This document shows positions 45,000-53,318 of a stretch of 64,000 bases of DNA, one piece after another (the stretch's first letter is position 1; each line of letters opens with the position of its first letter). Source of the stretch: Akkermansia muciniphila. Its GTDB lineage: Bacteria > Verrucomicrobiota > Verrucomicrobiia > Verrucomicrobiales > Akkermansiaceae. The notes beneath the pieces are model-generated. The model saw nothing but the letters and a program-made list of their open reading frames with translations. It ran no database searches and was not told the DNA's origin. Position numbers and translations under genes: made by a program. The DNA is taken from the NCBI GenBank assembly GCA_945874895.1, contig CAMCIC010000002.1:124001-188000 (forward strand). Reading direction: 5' to 3'.

Positions 45000-45072
45000 G
45001 GATTCTAAGGGGTAGTCGAAACTTCCGTCGCAAAGCGGTGATCGCTCACCGCAGTCCAAAGCCTTCGGCTGA
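45000..45072. repeat. REP-like element, copy B (73 bp)
   Basis: It is in the same orientation as copy A at 44066. It contains the perfect hairpin GCGGTGA-TCGC-TCACCGC and AGCC-TTC-GGCT. It is upstream of the prepilin-like gene, so the gene is bracketed by direct copies. Confidence 0.8.
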
Positions 45073-45076
45073 TGAA

Positions 45077-45097
45077 CCGCGGCGTTGCCGCTTTGGC
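45077..45097. repeat. REP-like short hairpin
   Basis: CCGCGGCGTTGCCGCTTTGG plus C forms GCGGC-GTT-GCCGC. It matches the core at 43988 and immediately follows copy B. Confidence 0.6.
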
Positions 45098-45150
45098 AAG
45101 ATCATACGGGGTCACAGTCGTGGAAGCCAAACGACTCCGCAGCTGTCATA

Positions 45151-46146
45151 TCATGCCTTGAGCAAGCCACGTGCTTGCAGGTTGTTGAGACGGCGTGTGA
45201 CGTCGACCAAGCCATCGATCACAATCTGGGTGTAGGTGCGACCGTCGAGCGTGTTCACGCCATGCCCCGGCACAGCGGCACGCAGGGAGGCGAGCGCTTC
45301 GTCCTCGTGATGGAACATTTCCACGAAAACCGTGGTCAAGGCTCCTGTTTTTGCAGCGGCAGCCATAGTGGCGCCGATCCATCCATCGTCCGTGCTCAGA
45401 CATCCGCGAGTGGTTTTGGCGGATGCATGATAGATGCCGAAATGACCTGCTGCCGCAATTTCAGCAATGAGAGCTTCGTGTTCAGGGATGCTAAGACCGG
45501 AATCACCGCAATGAGCGGCATCGACCAGCAACTTGAAGAAATTCCGACCGAGAGCTTGGTTGGCGGCTTTGACGAACTGCCAAGCTTTATCGATGTTGGT
45601 GAAGGTCTTGAATTCGATGGGACGCAAAAACTCAATGTGCCATGCGGTGATGGAGGAATCGAGCAAACCGGACTCTTTCGCTGCACGAAGATGCACTTTG
45701 ATATTTTGAGCTACTGCGGCATCGAAGTCCATGTCCGCCGGACCGTTCATCCATTCCTCTACCGAGGTCGAGGACACGGATACCGCGCCGTAATCGAGAG
45801 CGAATTTGATGGATTCCTTGAGTTGAGCAACGACCACGTCTTCGTCAGCCGGATTCATGGGATTGGCTCCGCCTACCATCATGATCAAGTGGACTTCTAG
45901 GCCCAGAGCCTGCATGCCGCGCATCATCTCTTCCGTATCAGCGGCGTCGGTGCCGGGAAATGCGGCCAGTTGCACGCAACTAGGCGTAACGGGCGACTGT
46001 TGGCAAATGCGTTCCATCTCCGCCACGGACATCAATCGTCCATCCGCCTCGCGGGGAAACTTGCCATTGGCATCAGGCACCAAGCCGCCGACAAATTTGA
46101 TATGAGTGGGCACAACACCGAGAGCGATTTTGGGATGGAGTTTCAT
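45151..46146 (-). CDS. TIM-barrel protein (sugar isomerase/epimerase-like), function unknown
   Basis: The 331 residues contain alternating strands and helices consistent with an AP-endonuclease/xylose-isomerase-like TIM barrel. Examples are IALGVVPTHIKFVGGLVPDA, LEVHLIMMVGGANPM, ITAWHIEFLRPIEFKTF, FFKLLVDAAHCGDSGLSI and FGIYHASAKTTRG. Metal-site candidates are the E in HIEFLRP, the D in LVDAAHCGDS and the H in IYHASAK. The late FVEMFHHEDEALASLRAAVPGHGVNTLDGRTY is not a standard family ending I know. No neighbour clarifies its substrate. Confidence 0.65.
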   Translation of the reverse strand: MKLHPKIALGVVPTHIKFVGGLVPDANGKFPREADGRLMSVAEMERICQQSPVTPSCVQLAAFPGTDAADTEEMMRGMQALGLEVHLIMMVGGANPMNPADEDVVVAQLKESIKFALDYGAVSVSSTSVEEWMNGPADMDFDAAVAQNIKVHLRAAKESGLLDSSITAWHIEFLRPIEFKTFTNIDKAWQFVKAANQALGRNFFKLLVDAAHCGDSGLSIPEHEALIAEIAAAGHFGIYHASAKTTRGCLSTDDGWIGATMAAAAKTGALTTVFVEMFHHEDEALASLRAAVPGHGVNTLDGRTYTQIVIDGLVDVTRRLNNLQARGLLKA

Positions 46147-46301
46147 AAGTTAGGTGGGGAATCTCTAATTCTCTGCTTCGATCGCGTCAAGCAGCTTTCG
46201 AATCGGAAGAAGATCTTTTGTTATCGATGAAGACCCTGGGGAAATTTTCCAAGCCAGTGTCACGAAGCCCAGAGAAAATCAGGTCATCATTCCGCTCAAG
46301 A

Positions 46302-47027
46302 TCATTTGGCACCAAGGATTTCCTTGATCTTCGGTGTGATGGCTTCCGCCCAGATGTCATACCCTGCGGGAGACAGATGGAGAAAATCATGCATAACTTC
46401 TTTGCTGATGCTGCCATCGGGTTGTAGATATTTTTCGGCTATATCGATATAGCTGATGGAGCCGCCGGCATAGGTTTTGATGATCGCGTTAACAGCGGAT
46501 CGCGACTCACGGCCCGCATTTGGTTTTTCGCCAACGGGCAATAGACTCATGAGCAAAATTTTTGCCTGCGGCTGTTTGGACTGCACGAGGTCGAGGACTG
46601 CTTTGACTCCAGCGGCGGCCTGAGCGGGTGTTTTATCTTTTGCCCACAGATTGTTCGTGCCGATCATCACGACAAAGACTTTTGCTTTATAACCATCGAG
46701 CTCACCGTTTTGCAATCGCCACAAGACATTCTGCGTTTGATCTCCACCTATGCCCATGTTCACCGCTTTGTAGCCCCCCCAATGCTTTTGCCAATTTTCA
46801 CTGCCGCGCCAACGGGCTGTGATGGAGTCGCCAATGAATCCTATGTCGATGTTTTCTCCAGCCTGTTTCAGATCGTTGAGAATTCGCTCACAGTTGCCGT
46901 TCCACCATTTTTCCCCATTGGTTTTGGCTGCCACAGGAAGAGTGGAATCCATTTCTTGTGCATGAACGGCGCAGAGCCCTAGGCAAGACAGAAAGAGGGA
47001 CAGGATGATATGGGGAAGCGATTTCAT
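46302..47027 (-). CDS. Secreted SGNH/GDSL-type esterase
   Basis: The 241-residue protein has a signal peptide (LPHIILSLFLSCLGLCAVHAQ). All SGNH blocks are present: IGFIGDSITARW (serine), NMGIGGDQTQNVLWRL (glycine), VMIGTNNLW (asparagine), and MHDFLHLSPAGYDIWAEAI (aspartate and histidine). The order and spacing match the PAF-acetylhydrolase IB beta/gamma-like group. In this phylum such enzymes often remove acetyl groups from glycans. It is a single gene with its own signal sequence and start. Confidence 0.9.
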   Translation of the reverse strand: MKSLPHIILSLFLSCLGLCAVHAQEMDSTLPVAAKTNGEKWWNGNCERILNDLKQAGENIDIGFIGDSITARWRGSENWQKHWGGYKAVNMGIGGDQTQNVLWRLQNGELDGYKAKVFVVMIGTNNLWAKDKTPAQAAAGVKAVLDLVQSKQPQAKILLMSLLPVGEKPNAGRESRSAVNAIIKTYAGGSISYIDIAEKYLQPDGSISKEVMHDFLHLSPAGYDIWAEAITPKIKEILGAK

Positions 47028-47286
47028 AATATTTGGGTCGACCGTATCATACGCTGCGAATCAGGGATCTCTTCCTTTTTTTAGCGCTGAATCGAACCGA
47101 CTGCGCCAAACCCTTTTTGCATTGGCGTGATGTCACTCCCATGCGGCCCTCCACGCAGGTCTGCATGACCCAACAATTGCTTGGTCTTTGGATTCTTTCA
47201 AAACGAAAAGAATTCGCATCCGATGTTTGGCTCGCAGAGATTCCCCCTCGATGTCGCGGCAGGACTCTTGACTTAGCTCCCCAGAC

Positions 47287-48543
47287 ATGCATCATCGAAC
47301 GCATTCCGTCATGGCTCTCGCCGTATCCTCTACCTTGATTTTCCGCATCGCCTGCTGGCTGATGGCCGTCATGGCTTTCGGACAAATCATGATTTCGGGA
47401 GTGGCCATTGCCATGCGCATGGAAAACGCAAGGACTGTCAAAGTGGTGGAAAAATTGGTTCCCAGCCAACCCCATGTGGTCATCCACCCGCAGACCGATG
47501 TGGCAGTGATCCCTTCGGTGACTGCCATGCCGTCAGATTCCGCGCCTATCATCAAACCGACACAGCCCTTGCCCGAAGTGGTACCGATGACCCATCCCCT
47601 GCCACCGCCACGACCGCTCGCCACGCCTGAAACGGCTGATCCTGTGGCCGAACGATTGGTCAAAGAAGCCAAAGCCGCGCGGGTCAGCGAGGACATGATG
47701 ACAGCGATCACCAAGCTCGATCAAGCACTGCAAACATCCCCCCATGACGCTCATGCGTTGTATGAGTTGGGACTCTGTCACGAGGCCATGGGCATCTATG
47801 ACAAGGCGCGGCATTACTACCATCAGGTCTATCAACTCGGAACCACCGCTGCGGGCGGTCTCTACCTGAAGGCTGCAGAAAAACTGAAGGAAGGATTCGA
47901 GCAACCCCTCGACAAAATCCATCGCGTCGTATTAGGGCGTCCTCGCGTCTTCAAGGATCCCAACCGCGAAAAGGGGGAAAAAGTCATCATCACGATCCCG
48001 ATCCAGGCGGCTCCGGGCGAGCAGGTTGAAGGACGAGATTTGGAAGTAATCGTCAAATTTTTCGATGAAGTGGGAGCACGCAAAGAAATCACTCCCGCGG
48101 ACACCTCGCACAGCAAAGTAGCATCAAAATGGATGACGGAGCCACTCGACTGGGCCACCGGCGAAGAATTATTGCAAATCACCTACACCCTGCCACCGCA
48201 AGATCAGCAACAAGAACATTTGTTCGGCGCTAAGCACTACTACGGGCAAGTCGTAGAACTATCCTACAAAGCGGAGCTCATTGATGCCCAAGCATGGCCT
48301 CGCATTCTCGCCCACAAACTGAACAAACCCGATGCTTCACCGGTGTTTCTTGATCGCGAAATGCCTCCCGGATACAATCCCGACAATCCACTGTTGCCGA
48401 ATGCTCCCTTGGATCAACCTGGCATCGGTTCACGACCAGACTATTCGAAGAACGATCTGGCACCACCTCCTCCGGACCTACCAGCAGATGAAGCCTCGTT
48501 GCTACCCGTGCCACCCAATTACCAGAACCTCCCGCAACACTAA
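47287..48543 (+). CDS. Membrane-anchored TPR protein of unknown function
   Basis: In the 418 residues, an N-terminal helix (IFRIACWLMAVMAFGQIMISGVAIA) is followed by a Pro-rich linker (about 60-115, PLPEVVPMTHPLPPPRPLATPE). Two TPR-like helices pairs come next (MMTAITKLDQALQTSPHDAHALYELGLCHEAMGIYDKARHYYHQVYQLG). A beta-rich domain (about 215-345, GEKVIITIPIQAAPGEQVEGRDLEVIVKFFDEVG) and a Pro-rich tail end it. It lies 15 bp before serS and may share its transcript. I do not recognise the family, though the layout is common in Verrucomicrobia envelope proteins. Confidence 0.68.
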   Translation: MHHRTHSVMALAVSSTLIFRIACWLMAVMAFGQIMISGVAIAMRMENARTVKVVEKLVPSQPHVVIHPQTDVAVIPSVTAMPSDSAPIIKPTQPLPEVVPMTHPLPPPRPLATPETADPVAERLVKEAKAARVSEDMMTAITKLDQALQTSPHDAHALYELGLCHEAMGIYDKARHYYHQVYQLGTTAAGGLYLKAAEKLKEGFEQPLDKIHRVVLGRPRVFKDPNREKGEKVIITIPIQAAPGEQVEGRDLEVIVKFFDEVGARKEITPADTSHSKVASKWMTEPLDWATGEELLQITYTLPPQDQQQEHLFGAKHYYGQVVELSYKAELIDAQAWPRILAHKLNKPDASPVFLDREMPPGYNPDNPLLPNAPLDQPGIGSRPDYSKNDLAPPPPDLPADEASLLPVPPNYQNLPQH

Positions 48544-48558
48544 TTTTTCCCTACCATC

Positions 48559-49839
48559 ATGCTCGACATCCGAATCATTCGCGAAAACTCCACAGCCGTG
48601 CAAGAACGCCTCAAGCTGCGTGGAGGAAACCACTGGAAACTTATCAATGACGTGCTGGCATGCGACGAGAAGCGACGCAGTGCGGAAACGGAAAAACAAG
48701 CCCTGCAGTCGCAGCGCAAGCAACTGGCCAAGCAAATTGGCATGGCCAAGGGCAAAGGCGAGGACACGGGTGACGCCGAAGCGGAAGCGCGAGCCATCAA
48801 TGCCAAAATCGATGCTCTCGATGCCGAAGTGGAAGCCACTTCGCTCCGCCAACAAGACCATCTGTTGATGATCCCCAACCTGCCTCACGATGCCTGTCCG
48901 CTGGGCGAGGATGAAACCCACAACCCAGTGGTGCGTGAGTGGGGAGTGAAGCCCGAGATAGTGGAACCCAAGGACCATGTGGAACTGGCCACGCGGCACA
49001 AACTGATTGATTGGGATGACGCCATCCGCGTTTCCGGAGCCGGATTTGCCGTTTACCGTGGTCGCGGTGCCCGCTTGGAAAGAGCACTGATCAATTTCCT
49101 GCTCGATACCCAGAGCTCGCACGGTTACGAGGAGGTCAATGTCCCCCATCTGGTCAAACGCGAATGCATGGAAGGCACGGGGCAATTGCCGAAATTCGAA
49201 GATGACATGTATGGAACAGAACGCGACGAAGAGGGGCAAAACCAGCTTTTCCTAGCACCTACCGCCGAAGTTCCTGTCACCAATCTTTACCGCGATACCA
49301 TTGTCCCAGAAAACGAACTGCCCATCAAACTCGTCGCCTACACCCCTTGCTTCCGCCGCGAGGCCGGTTCCGCTGGACGCGATAACAAGGGCATCATCCG
49401 CATGCACCAGTTCGATAAAGTCGAACTCGTTCAGTTGGTTCATCCCGACAAAGGACTCGCGGCACTGGAGGAACTCACCGCTCACGCCGAGTCCATTTTG
49501 CAGAAACTAGGTCTGCACTACCGCACGATCGAACTTTGCACAGGGGATCTGGGAGCCAACTCGGCAAAAACCTATGACATCGAAGTCTGGGCACCCGGTC
49601 AGGGCAAGTATCTCGAAGTTTCCAGTTGTTCTTGGTTTGGTGACTTCCAAGCACGGCGCATGAAACTCCGCTTCAAAGATGGCGAGGGCAAAAACCGCTT
49701 CCCCCACACGCTCAATGGCTCTGGCACGGCCTTGCCACGTCTCTACGTCGCCCTGCTGGAGCAGTATCAACAAGCCGATGGATCAATCCGCATCCCGGAG
49801 GCTTTGGTGCCCTATTTGGGCTTGGAAACGATTTCCTGA
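48559..49839 (+). CDS. serS: Seryl-tRNA synthetase
   Basis: This class II synthetase charges tRNA-Ser (and starts selenocysteine synthesis where present). The 426-residue protein has the N-terminal coiled-coil tRNA arm (LACDEKRRSAETEKQALQSQRKQLAKQIG). The catalytic motifs are intact: TAEVPVTNLYRD, TPCFRREAGSAGRDNKGIIRMHQFDKVELV and NGSGTALPRLYVALLEQYQQADGSIRIPEAL. Length and ATG start are normal. A long stem terminator follows. Confidence 0.97.
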   Translation: MLDIRIIRENSTAVQERLKLRGGNHWKLINDVLACDEKRRSAETEKQALQSQRKQLAKQIGMAKGKGEDTGDAEAEARAINAKIDALDAEVEATSLRQQDHLLMIPNLPHDACPLGEDETHNPVVREWGVKPEIVEPKDHVELATRHKLIDWDDAIRVSGAGFAVYRGRGARLERALINFLLDTQSSHGYEEVNVPHLVKRECMEGTGQLPKFEDDMYGTERDEEGQNQLFLAPTAEVPVTNLYRDTIVPENELPIKLVAYTPCFRREAGSAGRDNKGIIRMHQFDKVELVQLVHPDKGLAALEELTAHAESILQKLGLHYRTIELCTGDLGANSAKTYDIEVWAPGQGKYLEVSSCSWFGDFQARRMKLRFKDGEGKNRFPHTLNGSGTALPRLYVALLEQYQQADGSIRIPEALVPYLGLETIS

Positions 49840-49845
49840 GCAAAA

Positions 49846-49931
49846 AAGCCCAAGAATCTCCCGGAAACCACCTCATTTCGGCAGGTGATCGGGGGAATTT
49901 CGCCCCGCGGGTGCTTTGGGCTTGATTTTTT
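49846..49931 (+). terminator. Long stem-loop terminator after serS
   Basis: AAGCCCAA pairs with TTGGGCTT across a long, internally structured loop (which includes GGGGGAATTTCGCCCC). It is followed by GATTTTTTCG. It starts 7 bp after the serS stop. Confidence 0.65.
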
Positions 49932-49938
49932 CGGATCG

Positions 49939-49967
49939 GGTGTCCATAATCGGATTGTGTGGACACC
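49939..49967. promoter_or_regulatory. Inverted repeat GGTGTCC...GGACACC
   Basis: Perfect 7-bp arms are separated by 15 bases, just past the serS terminator and about 200 bp upstream of the RRM gene. It could be an operator or a second stem; there is no T-run. Confidence 0.35.
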
Positions 49968-50173
49968 TAAGAGGGTGACCACCTTCCGATAACTCATGGC
50001 AGCGACACGGCCCATTTCAAGCACTTCCTCTCACCCTATCTTTCGCTCGGGTGCCATGGGAGAGCGTGTCGCTCACGCTAGCTTGCTACCTAGCTCCAGA
50101 AATTTTGCGAGCCTACGATCCCTACGGATTCGCGTGCCGGGACTGCTGCCATCAACTATGAAACACCAACAAC

Positions 50174-51010
50174 ATGTCCAACGGAACTCAGGAACATAAT
50201 CCGAATCGTAACCGCAATCGTAACCGCAATCGCAATCGCAACCAACGCCACTCCTCGTCAAACCCTAACCCATCGCGCCCGGTTTCCCAGCACCAGTCGT
50301 TCGTTAACCGCGCTCCCGCCAAGAAGCTCAGTTTGTGGCAAAAACTGCTCAAAGTGCTTGGAATCTACAAAGAGCCAGCCAAATCCAATCGAACGGAGTC
50401 GAAAAAACCGAACGCACGAAACACAGAAGAGAAAAAACCCGGCTCACAACGCCCACCACGCAACGAAAAACAAGCACCGCGCAGCAACACCCGCGATGCC
50501 CGCACATCCGGAGAACCTCGTCCTCCCCGCGAGCCACGCGCTCCACGGGAAAGACGCGAGCCCACCACTGGTGAAGTGGAATCCACTCGACTCTACATCG
50601 GCAATCTCTCCTATGAGGCCAACGAGTCAGACATCGAAGAATTGTTCAAGGGCATTGGTCCCGTACGCAGTGTGGAAATCGTATACAACAAGCACACCCA
50701 CAAGTCGAAAGGCTACGGATTCGTGGAAATGTTGCGCATCGATGAAGCCAAACGCGCGGTCGAAGTGCTTCATGACCAGCACTTCATGGGCCGTCAGATG
50801 ATTGTTTCGGGCGCCAAAGCGAAAAATGCCGAAGACGGCGAGGCCGCCATCGCCGCCCGTGAACAAAAAGAACAGGCGCCCGCCTCGCAGACGGATGCAC
50901 CAGCTGCAGCTGCCACCTCTGAAGCGGAACCAGCCGTGGAAGAAGCAACCGCGATCGTTGAGGAAGTGCACTCCCTTGAGGCTGAGTCACAAAAGGAAAA
51001 CTTCGTCTGA
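50174..51010 (+). CDS. RRM-domain RNA-binding protein with basic N-terminal tail
   Basis: The 278-residue protein has one RNA recognition motif (about 134-210). It shows RNP2 (RLYIGNLSYEA) and RNP1 (KSKGYGFVEM), and otherwise matches bacterial Rbp proteins. Unlike the usual 80-120 residue bacterial RRM proteins, it has a 130-residue basic tail. The tail begins with a tandem Asn-Arg repeat (NPNRNRNRNRNRNRNQRH) and continues with Arg/Pro repeats (PRPPREPRAPRERREP). A C-terminal Ala/Glu-rich region (about 230-278) follows. It probably binds RNA; the tail may add nonspecific affinity. A strong terminator follows, so it is monocistronic. Confidence 0.9.
   Translation: MSNGTQEHNPNRNRNRNRNRNRNQRHSSSNPNPSRPVSQHQSFVNRAPAKKLSLWQKLLKVLGIYKEPAKSNRTESKKPNARNTEEKKPGSQRPPRNEKQAPRSNTRDARTSGEPRPPREPRAPRERREPTTGEVESTRLYIGNLSYEANESDIEELFKGIGPVRSVEIVYNKHTHKSKGYGFVEMLRIDEAKRAVEVLHDQHFMGRQMIVSGAKAKNAEDGEAAIAAREQKEQAPASQTDAPAAAATSEAEPAVEEATAIVEEVHSLEAESQKENFV
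50202..50250 (+). repeat. Tandem repeat encoding Asn-Arg
   Basis: The 12-bp unit AATCGTAACCGC repeats twice and continues as AATCGC units. They encode the (N-R)n stretch at the start of the RRM protein. Confidence 0.8.
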
Positions 51011-51031
51011 TCTCTTGCCACTCCCTGATTC

Positions 51032-51065
51032 AACGCCGCATCCCATCTGGGTTGCGGCGTTTTTT
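51032..51065 (+). terminator. Rho-independent terminator after the RRM gene
   Basis: AACGCCGCA pairs with TGCGGCGTT around a 12-base loop, followed by six T. It starts 22 bp after the stop codon. Confidence 0.92.
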
Positions 51066-51277
51066 ATGGTCTCAACATCGCGCCAGATATCGGCTCCAGA
51101 TGCGCGACAGAAATCATCATCCCCCGCCCCCCACGATTCCGAACGGCCGCACCATCACCCTTTTCACCTGCGTCTCCCAAGAATCATCATCTGTCACATT
51201 TATCAAGACAGATTTTTTTGATCTATGCTTGCCAAACGAATCGAAATCCGTTAGTGGGGTGAGCACACAAAGGATTT

Positions 51278-52189
51278 ATGTCATCGCCCACACTATTGAT
51301 TCTCGCAGCCGGAATGGGTTCTCGATACGGGGGACTGAAACAAATGGATCCCATGGGGCCAAATGGGGAGACGGTGCTCGATTATTCGGTCTTTGACGCC
51401 ATCCGCGCCGGTTTCCAGCGTGTCGTATTTATCATTCGGCGCGACTTTGCCGAGGCATTCCAGTCTTCGGTGGGCTCTCGTTTTGCTGGCAAAATCCAGG
51501 TCGAATACGCCTATCAGTCACTTGATGACCTACCCGAAGGATTTTCGGTGCCGGAAGGCAGAACCAAGCCATGGGGCACCAGCCACGCAATCCGTGCCGC
51601 GCGTCATTTGATCCATGGGCCTTTTGCCGTGATCAATGCCGATGATTTTTACGGTCGGGATTCATACCATCAAGCCGCAGCATTTCTGCGCCAACCCGCA
51701 CTGGATCAAGAAATCGAGCACTACGCCATGGTCGGTTATGATCTCCTCAACACGCTATCGGATCATGGCGATGTCAACCGTGGCATTTGCCGCACCGATG
51801 CAGAGGGATATCTGACCTCCGTCGAAGAAGTGGTGAAAATCCAGCGAGAACAAGATGGCTCGATTTACGGCAACTACCTCGATGGTCTGCGCAAACCTGT
51901 CCCGCAGGACGCCATCGTCTCGATGAATTTTTGGGCTTTCGAGGCATCATTCATCGAACGGATCGAAGAACATTTCCTACAATTTCTGAAGGAGCATGGA
52001 GACAAAGAAAAGTCCGAGTGTTACATTCCCAGCGTTGTCGATGAATTGATCCGTTCTGGTCGCGCCACTTGTTCCGTTTTGCCGACCAGCAGCTCATGGT
52101 TCGGAGTAACCTACCCCGAAGACAAACCCCATGTGGTGGCGAATATTCAGGACCTGATCGCCGCTGGAGAATATCCCTCAACACTCTGA
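51278..52189 (+). CDS. Sugar-1-phosphate nucleotidyltransferase
   Basis: The 303-residue protein has the NTP_transferase start LLILAAGMGSRYGGLKQMDPMG, the metal/donor segment FAVINADDFYGRDSYHQ, and the later PVSMNFWAFEASFIERI and SSSWFGVTYPEDKP. It would join a sugar-1-phosphate and an NTP into a nucleotide sugar. It lies 3 bp before a NahK-like kinase gene and is followed by an epimerase gene. The three make a kinase-uridylyltransferase-epimerase set, as in N-acetylhexosamine salvage. Sugar specificity is inferred from the neighbours. Confidence 0.85.
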   Translation: MSSPTLLILAAGMGSRYGGLKQMDPMGPNGETVLDYSVFDAIRAGFQRVVFIIRRDFAEAFQSSVGSRFAGKIQVEYAYQSLDDLPEGFSVPEGRTKPWGTSHAIRAARHLIHGPFAVINADDFYGRDSYHQAAAFLRQPALDQEIEHYAMVGYDLLNTLSDHGDVNRGICRTDAEGYLTSVEEVVKIQREQDGSIYGNYLDGLRKPVPQDAIVSMNFWAFEASFIERIEEHFLQFLKEHGDKEKSECYIPSVVDELIRSGRATCSVLPTSSSWFGVTYPEDKPHVVANIQDLIAAGEYPSTL

Positions 52190-52192
52190 CGC

Positions 52193-53296
52193 ATGATGCA
52201 GCACGACATCAAATCCATTGCGCGGCTTTTTGATATGCGAGCCGATTTCGTTCACGCCCATCCCTACGGCTCCGGACATATCAACGACACCTACTGCGCA
52301 TGGTATGACGCATCCGGTCAGCGCATTCGATACATTCACCAGCGGATCAACCACAACGTGTTCAAAAATCCGGTGCAACTCATGGAGAATGTGGACCGCG
52401 TCACCCGCCATAGTTTGCAACTGTTGCTCCATCAAGATCATCCGGAGGCCCACCGTCGCACCTTGACCTGTGTTCCAGCCATCGACGGCAAACCGTATGC
52501 GATCGATACCGCGGGTAACGTCTGGCGCACCTATCCTTTCATCGAGCGCGCGCGCGGCTATGATACCTTAGAAACCACGGAGCAGGCGTATCAAGCGGCT
52601 CGAGCGTTTGGCGAATTCCAGAAACTGGCTGCGGGGTTGCCAGGCGAGCGATTGCACGAAACGATTCCGCATTTCCATCATACTCGCAAGCGATTCGAAG
52701 CGTTTCTGATAGCACTGGAAAACGATTCACAACAGCGCGCGGGAGAAGTGCAGGCCGAGGTGGACTTTGTGCGTGCCCGCGAGGCGGATTGTTCAAAAAT
52801 TGTCGACCTCATCGCCTCGGGCGAGATTCCCGAGCGGGTGACCCACAACGACACCAAATTGAACAATGTGTTGCTGGATGATGTGACGGCGGAGGGAGTC
52901 TGCGTCATCGATCTCGATACCACCATGCCCGGCTCGGCGCTCTATGACTTTGGTGATATGGTCCGCACTGCCGTCCCTAAACTAGCGGAGGACGCCACTG
53001 ACTTATCGCTCATGGATCTCAAAATGGACATGTTCGAGGCTCTGCTAAAAGGATACACTGGCACCGCCACCTTCCTCAATGCGGCGGAAAAACAACACCT
53101 TGCCTACGCGGGAAAATTGCTCACCTTGGAATGCGGCATCCGTTTCCTCACCGATTACTTGCAGGGGGATGTGTATTTCAAAATCAAGCGACCCAGCCAG
53201 AACATCGACCGCTGTCGCAACCAGTTCGCTTTTGTCCAAGCGATCGAACGCCGTATGAGCGAACTGGAAGACAAAGTGTTGGCAGTCACCGCATGA
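52193..53296 (+). CDS. NahK-like sugar 1-kinase (APH-fold)
   Basis: The 367-residue protein has the aminoglycoside-phosphotransferase fold. The phosphate-binding loop is PYGSGHINDTYCAWYD, and the catalytic and metal motifs are VTHNDTKLNNVLLDD and VIDLDTTMPGSALYDFGD. The GxGHINDT loop and the H-N-D-T-K-x-N-N variant fit N-acetylhexosamine 1-kinase (NahK), which phosphorylates GlcNAc or GalNAc at C1. The ATG at 52193 or the next codon may be used. It overlaps no gene; the nucleotidyltransferase ends 3 bp before it. Confidence 0.83.
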   Translation: MMQHDIKSIARLFDMRADFVHAHPYGSGHINDTYCAWYDASGQRIRYIHQRINHNVFKNPVQLMENVDRVTRHSLQLLLHQDHPEAHRRTLTCVPAIDGKPYAIDTAGNVWRTYPFIERARGYDTLETTEQAYQAARAFGEFQKLAAGLPGERLHETIPHFHHTRKRFEAFLIALENDSQQRAGEVQAEVDFVRAREADCSKIVDLIASGEIPERVTHNDTKLNNVLLDDVTAEGVCVIDLDTTMPGSALYDFGDMVRTAVPKLAEDATDLSLMDLKMDMFEALLKGYTGTATFLNAAEKQHLAYAGKLLTLECGIRFLTDYLQGDVYFKIKRPSQNIDRCRNQFAFVQAIERRMSELEDKVLAVTA

Positions 53297-53318
53297 TCCC
53301 CTCTCCCCATCACTCGAC

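Larger units (their letters stand above)
49840..50173 (+). other. Intergenic region, 334 bp, between serS and the RRM gene
   Basis: It holds the serS terminator (49846-49931), a perfect inverted repeat GGTGTCC/GGACACC with a 15-base spacer (49939-49967), and about 200 bp leading to the RRM gene. I see no conserved RNA or coding potential in those 200 bp. Promoter elements for the RRM gene should lie there. Confidence 0.6.
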
